Source of the DNA: CAMAXB01 sp964476565
GTDB taxonomy: Bacteria > Verrucomicrobiota > Verrucomicrobiia > Opitutales > Opitutaceae
Direction of reading: 5' to 3'
DNA: 64,000 nt
Assembly (NCBI GenBank): GCA_964476565.1
Contig: CAYZBG010000019.1
Coordinates: 4,242-68,241, forward strand
The position numbers and the translations under genes were made by a program. The notes under the pieces were generated by a model, which saw nothing but the letters and a program-made list of their open reading frames with translations, had not been told where the DNA came from and did not search any database. Positions 10,001 through 17,014 of this stretch are shown here, in pieces; position 1 is the stretch's first letter; every line of letters starts with the position of its first letter.

Positions 10001-10554
10001 TGGAACCGTGGGGACTTGACCCGGAGGTGTACGGCGAGGCGCTCGGCTACGTGGTGAGCACGCGCCGCAACGTGGGCGACGCGCGGGTGAGTGGACTCGA
10101 GCTCGATTACCGCCAGAACCTCACCTTCCTCCCGCGCTGGGCGCGGGGCGTGACGCTCTTCGGCAACATCACCTGGCAGGATCTCGAAGGTTCCGAGCAG
10201 GCCAGCTTCGCCGGCTTCGCCCGCAAGATGGCGAACTGGGGGATCAGCCTGAACCGTCAGCGCTTTGCGGTCCGGTTGGCGGTGAATCATCGCGGCTTGA
10301 TCCAGCAAAACCTTATCACCCAGGCCGGCGCGGAGGCGGGGACCTACCAGTACCTGCTGCCGCGGACGAGTGCCGACTTCACCGCCGAGTACCGACTCAC
10401 CGAGCACTTCGGCTTGTACGTGAGCGGGCGCAACATCAACAAGGAGGTCGATTACACCGTGCGCTACGGACCGTCGACTCCCCGCGACCGCATCGTGGTC
10501 GGCCGCGCCGGCTACGGCGCCACCTGGTATGTCGGCGTCAAGGGAACCTTTTAA
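7003..10554 (+). CDS. TonB-dependent receptor with N-terminal STN domain
   Basis: 1183 residues from the ATG at 7003; a TTG at 6877 is the longest option. A first signal peptide (about 12-43) is followed by an STN secretin/TonB signalling domain (about 56-127: FHIPAGEGQIALEQFAEQAD, RGDFTPREALQRLL). A Pro-rich linker leads to a second signal-peptide-like segment at residue 154 (MKRKTLITVLAGWLGLVAAP). Then come a carboxypeptidase-regulatory-like beta domain (about 178-255), a plug (FADIADGNVGEFAKFLPGVV) and a 22-strand-type barrel ending in the outer-membrane signature WYVGVKGTF. It is predicted to import a substrate and to signal through the adjacent FecR/FecI. The internal ATG at 7462 could be an alternative start giving a 1030-residue receptor without STN. 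Confidence 0.88.
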   Translation: MICRPFSALQAARVPGVLPRRLAGLVAAWIFLAAGAALALAAGSAPARPPPDVPRPFHIPAGEGQIALEQFAEQADASIVYLVAHVQGVRTPAVRGDFTPREALQRLLTGTALTLEEDARTGTFTLKRGAKRAADPAALSPLPPERDVPPKQTMKRKTLITVLAGWLGLVAAPAQPSPETPAPETGSLTGTVLNETNGTFVANARVTIAAHGLEAFTDTYGRYQLARVPAGPASVRVDYIGFPAITHVVQVAAGQAAVRDFTLRSKTVTGDETITLDAFTVAAQADMAASDVAVNEQRYAPSIKNIVATDSFADIADGNVGEFAKFLPGVVLNRNGSDGTTISLGGVPPSGTPILVDGNGLASAASSSPSRQIEFENMSINSMARVEVDRSPMPDSPASAIGGSVNLISKSAFERTKPLYTFKVYASFPEEDFSFKKQPGPFDKKTYWYQPNLEFSAIVPVSRRFGFTVNGISTRTINNGPGTTQDWVPHQLAQSANYPATTPDAPYLARWRVQERPKITRREQISATADWRVTEHGVLTLGMQYAFFNSNWWVRQLNFDVGRVASFGDDFTQGAAGAGFVQTVYDATDKHGTTYMPSLRYRHRGPVWDWQIGGAFSRASNYYRDIDKGYFQASNAFFRNLTIRFEDFGYEAPRVVDVRDAQGNPVDAYDLSNYRLEAVTARWLTSSDIVRTAFFNAKRDLGFKVPFTVKTGIDVRSQSRDIRRPNTTRQFVGADGIARTADDNADQWYDPIYSQKDLLYGPRMEWMNLAAIGSTYASNPAYFPQTAAQEYSDHRNQVTGSQAITETIVAPYVRFDTKLWDGRVLVSGGVRYERTDDEGVGPLIDPTAIYQRDANGEIVRNSAGQPVVIAPLNSLLGSQLAYVERGSSTQSDYDGYFPSLNTSFILRPNLIARVSYGRSINRPDFGNILPSMSLPDTESTSRTITLTNPDLQPWIADSYGVALEYYFNEPSTGVVSARAYRRDISDFWGAVTVPASDDVLEPWGLDPEVYGEALGYVVSTRRNVGDARVSGLELDYRQNLTFLPRWARGVTLFGNITWQDLEGSEQASFAGFARKMANWGISLNRQRFAVRLAVNHRGLIQQNLITQAGAEAGTYQYLLPRTSADFTAEYRLTEHFGLYVSGRNINKEVDYTVRYGPSTPRDRIVVGRAGYGATWYVGVKGTF
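7434..7448. repeat. perfect inverted repeat inside the receptor gene
   Basis: GGAACGT-G-ACGTTCC, seven-base arms around one base, 14 bp upstream of the internal ATG at 7462 and inside the linker between the STN domain and the second signal-peptide-like segment. It could be an operator or chance; dyads of this size recur by chance over 64 kb. Confidence 0.3.
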
Positions 10555-10564
10555 TCTCATCGTC

Positions 10565-11932
10565 ATGAACCGTCGTCGTTTCCTCCAATCCTCCCTCGCG
10601 GCCACCGCCCTCGCCGGCGTTGCCCCGCGGCTCTTTTCCGCCAGCCGTCCGTCCGGACGTCCGCCCCGCGTCTTGCTGCGCAACTCGTGGCAAAGCGTGA
10701 ACATCGGCGACATCGGCCACACCCCCGGCGCGCTCCGTCTGTTCGAGGAGCACTTTCCCGAAGCCGAGTTGATTCTCTGGCCCGGACAACTCGGTCACGG
10801 CTCGCGGGACATGCTCGTGAAAGGCTTCCCCCGGCTGCGCATCGTCGAAGGCTCCGTCGATGCGAACGGGAAGCCGACCACGCCCGAGCTCGCGAAAGCG
10901 TGGGCCGACACCGACGTCTACGTCAGCGGCTCTGGCTCGGGCTTTCCCGCGCACGCGCACGCCGTGGCATTTCGCAAGGCCACGGGCAAGCCGGTGGGGG
11001 TGTTCGCCGTGAGCACCGACCCCATCTCGGGCTTCGGGGGCAACCGCGATCCCGAGGGCGGCACCCTCAACGACCTGCGGCGGCGGGCGCTGGCCTTGCC
11101 GCCGACGCACCTGGCCGCGGACCTCCGCTTCATCCTCAACGAGGCGTCGTTCATGTTCTGCCGCGATACCATCTCGCTCGAGTACCTCAAGAACCAGCAG
11201 ATCAAGGCGCCGGTGCTGGAGTTCGGACCCGATTCCCAGCTCGGCATGCACCTGCGCGACGACGCCAAGGGCTACGCCTACCTGCGGGACAACGGCCTCG
11301 AGGACGGACGTTTCATCTGCGTCATCCCGCGGGTGCGTTACACGCCCTACCATCACATGCGCGGGGCGACGACCCTGACGGATTCGGACCGACAGAAGGA
11401 CGCGATCAACGCGCGCACCAACGAGCAGGATCTTTCGAAGCTCCGCGAAATGATGATCGCCTACGTGCGCGCCACCGGCGGCAAGGTCATGACCTGTCCG
11501 GAAATGACCTACCAGATCGAGACGGCGAAGCAGTACCTCATCGATCCCTTGCCGGCGGACGTGAAAAAGAACGTGGTCTGGCGCAACACCTACTGGCTGC
11601 CCGACGAGGCGGCGTCGATCTACACCAAGGCCCTCGCCGTCATCAGCGCGGATTGCCACTCGCCGCTCATCGCCTACCGGGTGGGCACGCCGGCGATCTA
11701 CCTGCGCCAGCCGACCGATACCTGCAAGGGTCAGATGTACCGCGATTTTGGCGCGGACCGCTGGATGCTGGAAGTCGACGAAACCAATGGTGCGGAGCTC
11801 TGGTCCCGGGTGGAGGAAATCCACCGCGATCCCACCCGGGCCCGTGCCCAGGTCGAAACCATCATGACCGGCGTGCGCCGGTTGCAGAAGCGCATGGTGG
11901 ATGCCGTGCGCGTGGCCGCGGGCGCCGCCTGA
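10565..11932 (+). CDS. Tat-exported polysaccharide pyruvyl transferase-family protein
   Basis: 455 residues from the ATG at 10565, which starts a twin-arginine signal (NRRRFLQSSLAATALAG). The body resembles the polysaccharide pyruvyl transferase (WcaK/CsaB-type) fold: VLLRNSWQSVNIGDIGH near the start, VYVSGSGSGF, PVGVFAVSTDP, FCRDTISLEYLKN and, towards the end, DCHSPLIAYRVGTPAIYLR. Family enzymes normally move pyruvate from phosphoenolpyruvate to a sugar in the cytoplasm, so an export signal is unexpected. It starts 10 bp after the TonB receptor and is probably co-transcribed, suggesting a periplasmic role linked to the receptor's ligand. Function is inferred only at fold level. Confidence 0.75.
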   Translation: MNRRRFLQSSLAATALAGVAPRLFSASRPSGRPPRVLLRNSWQSVNIGDIGHTPGALRLFEEHFPEAELILWPGQLGHGSRDMLVKGFPRLRIVEGSVDANGKPTTPELAKAWADTDVYVSGSGSGFPAHAHAVAFRKATGKPVGVFAVSTDPISGFGGNRDPEGGTLNDLRRRALALPPTHLAADLRFILNEASFMFCRDTISLEYLKNQQIKAPVLEFGPDSQLGMHLRDDAKGYAYLRDNGLEDGRFICVIPRVRYTPYHHMRGATTLTDSDRQKDAINARTNEQDLSKLREMMIAYVRATGGKVMTCPEMTYQIETAKQYLIDPLPADVKKNVVWRNTYWLPDEAASIYTKALAVISADCHSPLIAYRVGTPAIYLRQPTDTCKGQMYRDFGADRWMLEVDETNGAELWSRVEEIHRDPTRARAQVETIMTGVRRLQKRMVDAVRVAAGAA

Positions 11933-11938
11933 GTCGGT

Positions 11939-11966
11939 CGCGCCGGCCCCGCGGTGGGCCGGCGCG
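11939..11966 (+). terminator. strong hairpin after the receptor operon
   Basis: An 11-bp perfect stem (CGCGCCGGCCC with GGGCCGGCGCG) and a 6-nt loop, just after the stop at 11932. There is no T-run, so it may be a factor-dependent terminator or an mRNA-stabilising hairpin. Confidence 0.5.
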
Positions 11967-12038
11967 GAGTTCGGGCTTGCCTGAGCCGGAACGGGCGCGT
12001 GTCGTGCGCAGGCATGTGTCCGTTCGCAAGCTTCGCCC

Positions 12039-13274
12039 ATGCCTGAGGAAACGCCTTCACCCGCGTCCCGCAGTCCGCGGGCGGGGCCGGGGACGCTTCC
12101 CTGGTTGCTCGGTGCGCTGGCCGCGCTGATTGCGCTGACCTTTGCCCTCTACACCGACCACCGGTGGGAGGATTACTACATTACGTTTCGCTCCAGCAAG
12201 CACCTCGCCACGGGCGAGGGGCTGGTCTACCAGCCGGGCGAGCGGGTGCACACGTTCACCTCTCCGCTGGGCGTGTTGCTGCCAGCCGTGGCGAGCGTGA
12301 TGACGCTGAACCGCTCGGACGAAGCTGCGCTTTGGCTCTTCCGCCTGTTCTGCATCGGGGCCCTGGCGGCGGCGGTGATCCTGCTCGGGCGCCTCGCGGC
12401 CGGCCGGAACTACGGCCTGATCGCGACGCTGCTTCTGACCGGTCTCGTCATGACCGATGCCAAGACGGTCGATTTCAGTATCAACGGCATGGAGACCGCG
12501 TGGATGCTGTTGTTCCTCGCCGAGATGGTGCTGGCGGCGGAGCGCGCGGGCCAGGGTGCCTGGCGTGCGCTGGGGGTGGCCTGGGCGGGGCTGATGTGGA
12601 CCCGGCCCGACAGCTTCATCTACATCGGCGCCTATGCGTTGGGCGTCGGTTTGTTCGCCGCGGGCGGCGCCGCCGGGGCGGGGCGAGCCGCATGGTTCGG
12701 CCAGTGTGTGCGGGCCGGGCTGCTCACGACCGCCCTGTACCTGCCGTGGTTTCTGTTTGCGTGGATTTACTACGGAAGCCCGGTGCCGCACACGATCGCG
12801 GCGAAGTCGATGGTCAACGACCCGCTCACCCTCGAGCGGATCGCCTCCACCGTGGTCACGTTTCCCTTGGCCGCTCTTGAAGGACGCCTCGCCTTGGATT
12901 CGACCTTCCTACCGGCCTATTTCGACATGGGCGGCTGGCCCGGATGGTTGACGATCGTCGGGCGGGGTCTGGCGCTGGCCTGCGCGGTGGTGTGGCTTGT
13001 GCCCGGACTTGCGCCCGGTCCGAAGGCTGCGTCGCTGACCTATTTTCTCGCGCAACTCTACCTCTGGCTTTTCCCCAATCATCCCTTCCCCTGGTACCTG
13101 CCCAGCGCCACCTTCTTTGCGATCCTGACGCTCGCCGGGGTGCTGCATCAGGGACTCGGCTTCGCCCGGTGGCTCGGGACCGTGGACGGGGCCGGCCCGG
13201 TGGGGCGCAGGCTCGCGCGTGGGCTTGCGGCGGGCGCGGTGGCGCTGCTGGTTGTTTCCGGCGGCCTGCTTTAG
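12039..13274 (+). CDS. GT-C type membrane glycosyltransferase, N-terminal part of a split gene
   Basis: 411 residues ending at an in-frame TAG (13272-13274). At least eight hydrophobic helices are visible, and the first extracytoplasmic loop contains RWEDYYITFRSSKHLATGEG followed by GERVHTFTSPLG, typical of dolichyl-phosphate-mannose-type (GT39/ArnT-like) polyprenyl-phosphate-dependent glycosyltransferases. The same frame reopens one codon later and continues to 14120 with a soluble domain that family members usually carry after the last helix. The gene therefore looks split by a nonsense codon rather than naturally ending here. The acceptor glycan is unknown. Confidence 0.75.
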   Translation: MPEETPSPASRSPRAGPGTLPWLLGALAALIALTFALYTDHRWEDYYITFRSSKHLATGEGLVYQPGERVHTFTSPLGVLLPAVASVMTLNRSDEAALWLFRLFCIGALAAAVILLGRLAAGRNYGLIATLLLTGLVMTDAKTVDFSINGMETAWMLLFLAEMVLAAERAGQGAWRALGVAWAGLMWTRPDSFIYIGAYALGVGLFAAGGAAGAGRAAWFGQCVRAGLLTTALYLPWFLFAWIYYGSPVPHTIAAKSMVNDPLTLERIASTVVTFPLAALEGRLALDSTFLPAYFDMGGWPGWLTIVGRGLALACAVVWLVPGLAPGPKAASLTYFLAQLYLWLFPNHPFPWYLPSATFFAILTLAGVLHQGLGFARWLGTVDGAGPVGRRLARGLAAGAVALLVVSGGLL

Positions 13275-13277
13275 GCG

Positions 13278-14120
13278 GTGGCGGGGCAGGCGGAGGCGCA
13301 GCAGCGCATCGTGGAGGACCAGAATCGCAAGCAGATCGGGCTCTGGCTGCGCGAACACGCTCAGCCCGGCGACACGGTGTTCATGGAGCCGCTCGGCTAC
13401 ATCGGCTACTTCTCCGGGCTCAAGACGCTGGACTTCCCGGGTATGTCGGCGCCCGAAACGGTCGCGGCGCGGGAGCTGTTGGGCAATGATTTCACCCATC
13501 TCATTTCGTGGCTGGAACCGACCTGGCTGGTGCTGCGCCCACGCGAACTGGAACAGATGATCGGCCGTGACCGGGGTATTGTCGACGGCACCTACCGCGT
13601 GGTGCGGACCTTCTCGGTGGCGGACGAAGTCGAGGCGCTGGACGTGGCCGGAAAACCGTACCTACGCTTTGACGCCGAGTTCGTCCTGCTCCGCCGCGAG
13701 CGTTCGGCCAAAGTCCCGTTGGAGAACGGCGTGGCCTTCAGCCCCTTCCAAGCCTCGCGCATGGTTCATGACGGCCGTCCGGCCACTTTCCTGCACACGC
13801 CCGGAGCGTGGTTGCTCCCCATCCCGCCGGAGGCGCGCCGGGTGCGGGTGGGCTACGGCTTCATTCCCGAGGCCACGGCCGGTGCCGAGCGGACCGACGG
13901 CGCCCACTTTGAAGTGTTCGTCGCGTCGTCCGGCCGGCCCCACCGGGTGCACGATCGTTTCCTCGACCCGGCTGCGGTGGTGGAGGACCGGGGCTGGCAT
14001 TCGGTCGAGATCGAACTACCCGCGGCGGTCGCCGGAGCCACGCTCGTGCTCCGGGCGAATCCACACCTCACCACGCGGTTCGACTACACCTACTGGACCG
14101 ATCCGGAATTCCTGCCCTAG
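13278..14120 (+). CDS. C-terminal soluble part of the split glycosyltransferase
   Basis: 280 residues from a GTG at 13278, in the same frame as the preceding gene and separated from it only by TAG-GCG. It begins with a short helix (AQQRIVEDQNRKQIGLWLRE), then GDTVFMEPLGYIGYFSGLK and LDFPGMSAPETVAARE, a segment typical of the extracytoplasmic tail of large membrane glycosyltransferases. A beta-rich C-terminal domain of about 130 residues follows (FSPFQASRMVHDGRPATFLH to the end). It has no signal peptide or membrane segment of its own, so as a stand-alone product it would be misplaced in the cytoplasm. Either readthrough, a recent nonsense mutation or a sequencing error is likely. Confidence 0.7.
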   Translation: MAGQAEAQQRIVEDQNRKQIGLWLREHAQPGDTVFMEPLGYIGYFSGLKTLDFPGMSAPETVAARELLGNDFTHLISWLEPTWLVLRPRELEQMIGRDRGIVDGTYRVVRTFSVADEVEALDVAGKPYLRFDAEFVLLRRERSAKVPLENGVAFSPFQASRMVHDGRPATFLHTPGAWLLPIPPEARRVRVGYGFIPEATAGAERTDGAHFEVFVASSGRPHRVHDRFLDPAAVVEDRGWHSVEIELPAAVAGATLVLRANPHLTTRFDYTYWTDPEFLP

Positions 14121-14171
14121 GCACGGCCGGGCCGGTATCGCAGCGAAGCTGGATTCCGGCCCGGGCCGTGC
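14121..14171. terminator. hairpin between convergent genes
   Basis: Arms 14121-14135 and 14156-14171 (GCACGGCCGGGCCGG with a complementary copy containing one extra C) around a 20-nt loop. It lies exactly between the converging glycosyltransferase fragment and leuA and could stop transcription in both directions. Confidence 0.5.
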
Positions 14172-14174
14172 GGA

Positions 14175-15842
14175 TCAGGCTTGGACGGTGGCGCGGTTGA
14201 TGGCGCTGACGATCGCCTTGATCGAGGCGAGCTCGATGTTGGTGTCGACGCCGGCGCCGAAGAACGTCCGGCCCTGGCCCGTCTTGATCTGGATGTACGA
14301 CGCAGCGAGGGTGTCGGCCCCGGCGCCGATCGAGTGCTCGGAGTAGCTGAGCAACTCGAACCGCGGCAGACCCGTCTCGGCGAGGGCCCGCACGAAGGCA
14401 TCGATCGGTCCGTTGCCGCGGGCGGTCAGCGTGTGTTTCTTTCCGTCGATCGTCAGCACGGCCTCGCACTTCACGTCGTTGTCGCGTTCCGTGGTGCGGA
14501 AGTGCTGCAGGTGCACGGGTGAGGTGCGATCGAGGTACTCGACGCGGAACACGTCGTGGATCTCGGCTGCGGTGAGCTCGGTGCCCTTGCGGTCGGCGAT
14601 GTCGTTCACCAGCCGGCCGATCTCCTTGTGCATGAGCTTGGGCAGCTGGTAGCCGAACTCGTGCTCGAGCACGTAGGCGACGCCGCCCTTGCCCGACTGG
14701 CTGTTGATGCGGATGATCGCCTTGTAGCTGCGGCCGATGTCGGCGGGATCGATCGGTATGTAGAGCACGTCCCACGGGGCGCCGGGCTTCTGCTGTTCCC
14801 AGGATTTCTTGATCGCATCCTGGTGGGAGCCGCTGAAGGCGGTGAAGACCAGCTCGCCCGCGTATGGGTGGCGCGGGTGGATCTCCATGCGCGTGCAACG
14901 CTCGTACACCTCGCGGATCGCGTTGATGTTGCTGAAGTCGAGCTTGGGATCGATGCCCTGGGTGAAGAGGTTCAGCGCCACGATGACGAGGTCGAGGTTG
15001 CCGGTGCGCTCGCCGTTGCCGAAGAGCGTGCCCTCGACCCGGTCGGCGCCGGCGAGCAAGGCCAGCTCGGTCGCGGCGACGCCCGTCCCGCGGTCATTGT
15101 GGGTGTGGAGCGAGACCAGCGTGCAGTCGCGCCGGCGCAGGTGCGTGCACACCCACTCGATCTGGTCGGCATGCACGTTGGGCGTGGCGTACTCGACCGT
15201 CGCGGGCAGGTTGAGGATGATCTTGTTCTGCGGGGTGGGCTGCCAGACGTCGGTCACCGCCTCGCAGATCTCCAAGGCGAAATCCAGTTCCGTGCTGGTG
15301 AAGCTCTCCGGCGAGTACTCCAGCTGCAGGCGCATGCCGGCGGCCACGTGCGGCGCGGCCCGCTCCTTGAGGAACGCCACGGCCTTCGTCGCGATCGCGA
15401 CGATGGCGGGCCGGTCCGCGTTGAACACGTAGCGGCGCTGGGCGGGCGACGTGGAGTTGTAGAGATGGAAGATGACCCGCTTCGCTCCGGCGAGGGCCTC
15501 CAGCGAGCGCGTGATCAGGTCCTCGCGGCATTGGCAGAGGATCTGGATCGCGACGTCGTCGGGGATGCGGTTCTCCTCGATCAGGCGGCGGCAGAAATCG
15601 AACTCAATTTGCGAAGCGGACGGGAAGCCGACCTCGATCTCCTTGAAACCAATTTTCACCAGGAGGTCGAAGAACTCGAGTTTCTCGTCGACGCTCATGG
15701 GCTGGGCGAGGGCTTGGTTGCCATCGCGCAGATCGACGCTGCACCAGGCCGGGGCGTGGGTGTGCGTGCGGTTGGGCCATTGCCGGTTGGGCAGGGAGAC
15801 CGTGGGAAACGGACGGTATTTGTGGGCGGGAAAAGCGGACAT
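14175..15842 (-). CDS. leuA: 2-isopropylmalate synthase
   Basis: 555 residues, first committed step of leucine synthesis: acetyl-CoA plus 2-ketoisovalerate gives 2-isopropylmalate. The frame stays open to 15923, but the ATG at 15842 (MSAFPAHKYRPFPTVSLPNR) matches the family start. The HMGL-like TIM barrel shows SVDLRDGNQAL (metal-binding Asp), KEIEVGFPSASQIEFDF, the zinc-ligand region SLHTHNDRGTG and GTLFGNGERTGN. The C-terminal 130 residues form the LeuA allosteric dimer domain with GGVDTN-like turns (FFGAGVDTNIELASIKAIVS). It belongs to the longer LeuA type 2 group. It is a single gene with its own leader (see 15879-15996). Confidence 0.95.
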   Translation of the reverse strand: MSAFPAHKYRPFPTVSLPNRQWPNRTHTHAPAWCSVDLRDGNQALAQPMSVDEKLEFFDLLVKIGFKEIEVGFPSASQIEFDFCRRLIEENRIPDDVAIQILCQCREDLITRSLEALAGAKRVIFHLYNSTSPAQRRYVFNADRPAIVAIATKAVAFLKERAAPHVAAGMRLQLEYSPESFTSTELDFALEICEAVTDVWQPTPQNKIILNLPATVEYATPNVHADQIEWVCTHLRRRDCTLVSLHTHNDRGTGVAATELALLAGADRVEGTLFGNGERTGNLDLVIVALNLFTQGIDPKLDFSNINAIREVYERCTRMEIHPRHPYAGELVFTAFSGSHQDAIKKSWEQQKPGAPWDVLYIPIDPADIGRSYKAIIRINSQSGKGGVAYVLEHEFGYQLPKLMHKEIGRLVNDIADRKGTELTAAEIHDVFRVEYLDRTSPVHLQHFRTTERDNDVKCEAVLTIDGKKHTLTARGNGPIDAFVRALAETGLPRFELLSYSEHSIGAGADTLAASYIQIKTGQGRTFFGAGVDTNIELASIKAIVSAINRATVQA

Positions 15843-15878
15843 GGTTAAAGAAGTCAGATTGCGAATACACAGGGTGAG

Positions 15879-15899
15879 CTTCACCGCGGGGCGGTGAAG
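15879..15899 (-). promoter_or_regulatory. hairpin in the leuA leader, proximal
   Basis: A perfect 9-bp stem (CTTCACCGC with GCGGTGAAG) and a 3-nt loop, 36 nt upstream of the leuA ATG. No U-run follows it on the leuA strand, so it is not a classical intrinsic terminator; it may act in translational or transcriptional attenuation. Confidence 0.5.
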
Positions 15900-15917
15900 G
15901 CGGATGGCTGCAGGCGG

Positions 15918-15960
15918 ACGCACGACCGGCCGTCAACGCGGCTCCCTCGGGATCGTGCGT
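15918..15960 (-). promoter_or_regulatory. long-range hairpin in the leuA leader, distal
   Basis: Outer arms ACGCACGA (15918-15925) and TCGTGCGT (15953-15960) are perfectly complementary, with GC-rich inner sequence that can pair further. On the leuA strand the stem begins at the base directly after the stop codon of the mini-ORF 15961-15996, an arrangement typical of attenuators. Confidence 0.45.
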
Positions 15961-15996
15961 CTAGGTAAGTCGAAGCGCCTGGGCGAAAATTCGCAT
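15961..15996 (-). CDS. candidate leader peptide upstream of leuA
   Basis: An 11-codon ORF reading MRIFAQALRLT and then TAG, with a GGAG at 16000-16003 just before its ATG (spacer only 3 nt). Two of its last four sense codons are Leu, both CTT, a codon expected to be rare in this GC-rich genome; an Ile codon is near the start. It sits 118 nt upstream of leuA and is immediately followed by two hairpins. The arrangement fits leucine-sensing attenuation, but the Leu density is low compared with enterobacterial leuL, so a chance ORF cannot be excluded. Confidence 0.4.
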   Translation of the reverse strand: MRIFAQALRLT

Positions 15997-16007
15997 CTAC
16001 TCCGTTT

Positions 16008-16036
16008 GTTTAAGAGGCCGGACCCCGGCAAGTCAA
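16008..16036 (-). promoter_or_regulatory. possible leuA promoter
   Basis: TTGACT (16036-16031) and TTAAAC (16013-16008) are separated by 17 nt on the minus strand. The -35 is good, the -10 weak. A start about 7 nt downstream would make the leader mini-ORF nearly leaderless. Confidence 0.3.
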
Positions 16037-16110
16037 GGGGGCCCTCCGCTGTAACCCCATGGCCTGAGCAACGTCTTGCTCTTCGTGTATGACGCGACTT
16101 CCATCGCCCT

Positions 16111-16707
16111 ATGTCCGCTGTTGACCACGAGACGTTCGACTTGGCCGAGTGCCTCGAACGGGTTCGTGCGCGCGATCAGCTGGCGGCGCGGCAGTTGGTC
16201 GAGCACCTCCACCCGATGGTGGTCCGGATCGTTCGCGCCCGGCTCCCCCGGCGGGTCGCCGAAGAGGATCTCACCCAGGAGATCTTCCTCAAGATGTTCA
16301 CCCGGCTGGAGCAGTACCAAGGCAACGTGCCTTTCCCGCATTGGGTGTCCCGGATCGCCGTCACAACCTGCATCGACCACCTTCGCGCCCAGCAGCGCCG
16401 GCCGGAGTTTCGGTGGGCCGACCTGTCCGAAGGGGAGGCCGAGGTCCTGGATGCCGTGCTCACCAACGACCGGGATCAGGCGCCCGACGATGCGCTCGCC
16501 GCGCATGAGCTGGTGCACAAGCTCCTCGATCAGCTCAAACCCGAGGACCGGCTCGTCATCCAGCTGCTCGACCTCGAGCAAAAGACCATCGCCGAGATCA
16601 GCGGGCTTACCGGCTGGAACACGTCGCTCATCAAGGTCCGGGCCTTCCGGGCTAGACGGAAATTACAAAAGTTGTTTGCTGATTTGCAGAGAAAGGAACG
16701 CTCATGA
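16111..16707 (+). CDS. RNA polymerase sigma factor, ECF-type
   Basis: 198 residues. Region 2 contains RVAEEDLTQEIFLKMFTRLE and the DNA-melting/recognition helix PFPHWVSRIAVTTCIDHLRA. Region 4 contains LKPEDRLVIQLLDLEQKTIA and a helix-turn-helix ending in NTSLIKVRAFRARRKLQ. It is the first gene of a three-gene operon: its stop overlaps the next start (ATGA at 16704-16707), and a membrane-anchored LTxxQ protein follows. The downstream small membrane protein is therefore a natural candidate for its anti-sigma factor. Divergent from leuA. Confidence 0.88.
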   Translation: MSAVDHETFDLAECLERVRARDQLAARQLVEHLHPMVVRIVRARLPRRVAEEDLTQEIFLKMFTRLEQYQGNVPFPHWVSRIAVTTCIDHLRAQQRRPEFRWADLSEGEAEVLDAVLTNDRDQAPDDALAAHELVHKLLDQLKPEDRLVIQLLDLEQKTIAEISGLTGWNTSLIKVRAFRARRKLQKLFADLQRKERS

Positions 16708-17012
16708 ATAACCACCCAGAGGCTTGGCAGCGTCTTGTCGCGGCGGCCCGTCAGGCGCCCGCCGATTCACGCGATGCATCCGCACCGTACGGCTTCGCCG
16801 CGCGGGTGGCCGCGCTCGCCATGGCCCAACCGGCCGAACGTCCGTGGTTCGCCCTCTTTGACCGCGTTTCGCTGCGGGCGGTGGGCGTGGCTGGCATGAT
16901 CGCCGTGGCCAGTGTCGCTGCGAACTTGGCGCCGGTCCTGCAGGCCTTCGAAGAGGATGTTTATGCGGCGCAGGACCCGGTGGTCGAGGTGCTGGCGCTC
17001 GACCTGTCCTGA
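16704..17012 (+). CDS. small single-span membrane protein, candidate anti-sigma factor
   Basis: 102 residues with no clear family. The N-terminal half is soluble (AWQRLVAAARQA, then YGFAARVAALAMAQ), one transmembrane helix spans about 57-78 (LRAVGVAGMIAVASVAANLA), and a short acidic tail follows. Size and topology match minimal anti-sigma factors, and translation is coupled to the upstream sigma gene by a 4-nt overlap. No zinc-binding HxxxCxxC motif is present, so it is not a ZAS-type anti-sigma factor. Function is inferred from context only. Confidence 0.65.
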   Translation: MNNHPEAWQRLVAAARQAPADSRDASAPYGFAARVAALAMAQPAERPWFALFDRVSLRAVGVAGMIAVASVAANLAPVLQAFEEDVYAAQDPVVEVLALDLS

Positions 17013-17014
17013 GG

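Noticed and set aside
7426..10722. 1098-codon open frame on the minus strand opposite the TonB receptor
   Set aside because: Composition is Arg/Ala/Val/His-rich with no domain, and the plus strand carries a full receptor with recognisable motifs; typical antisense shadow in high-GC DNA.
14556..15848. 430-codon plus-strand frame opposite leuA
   Set aside because: Antisense shadow of leuA; no signal, domain or start context.
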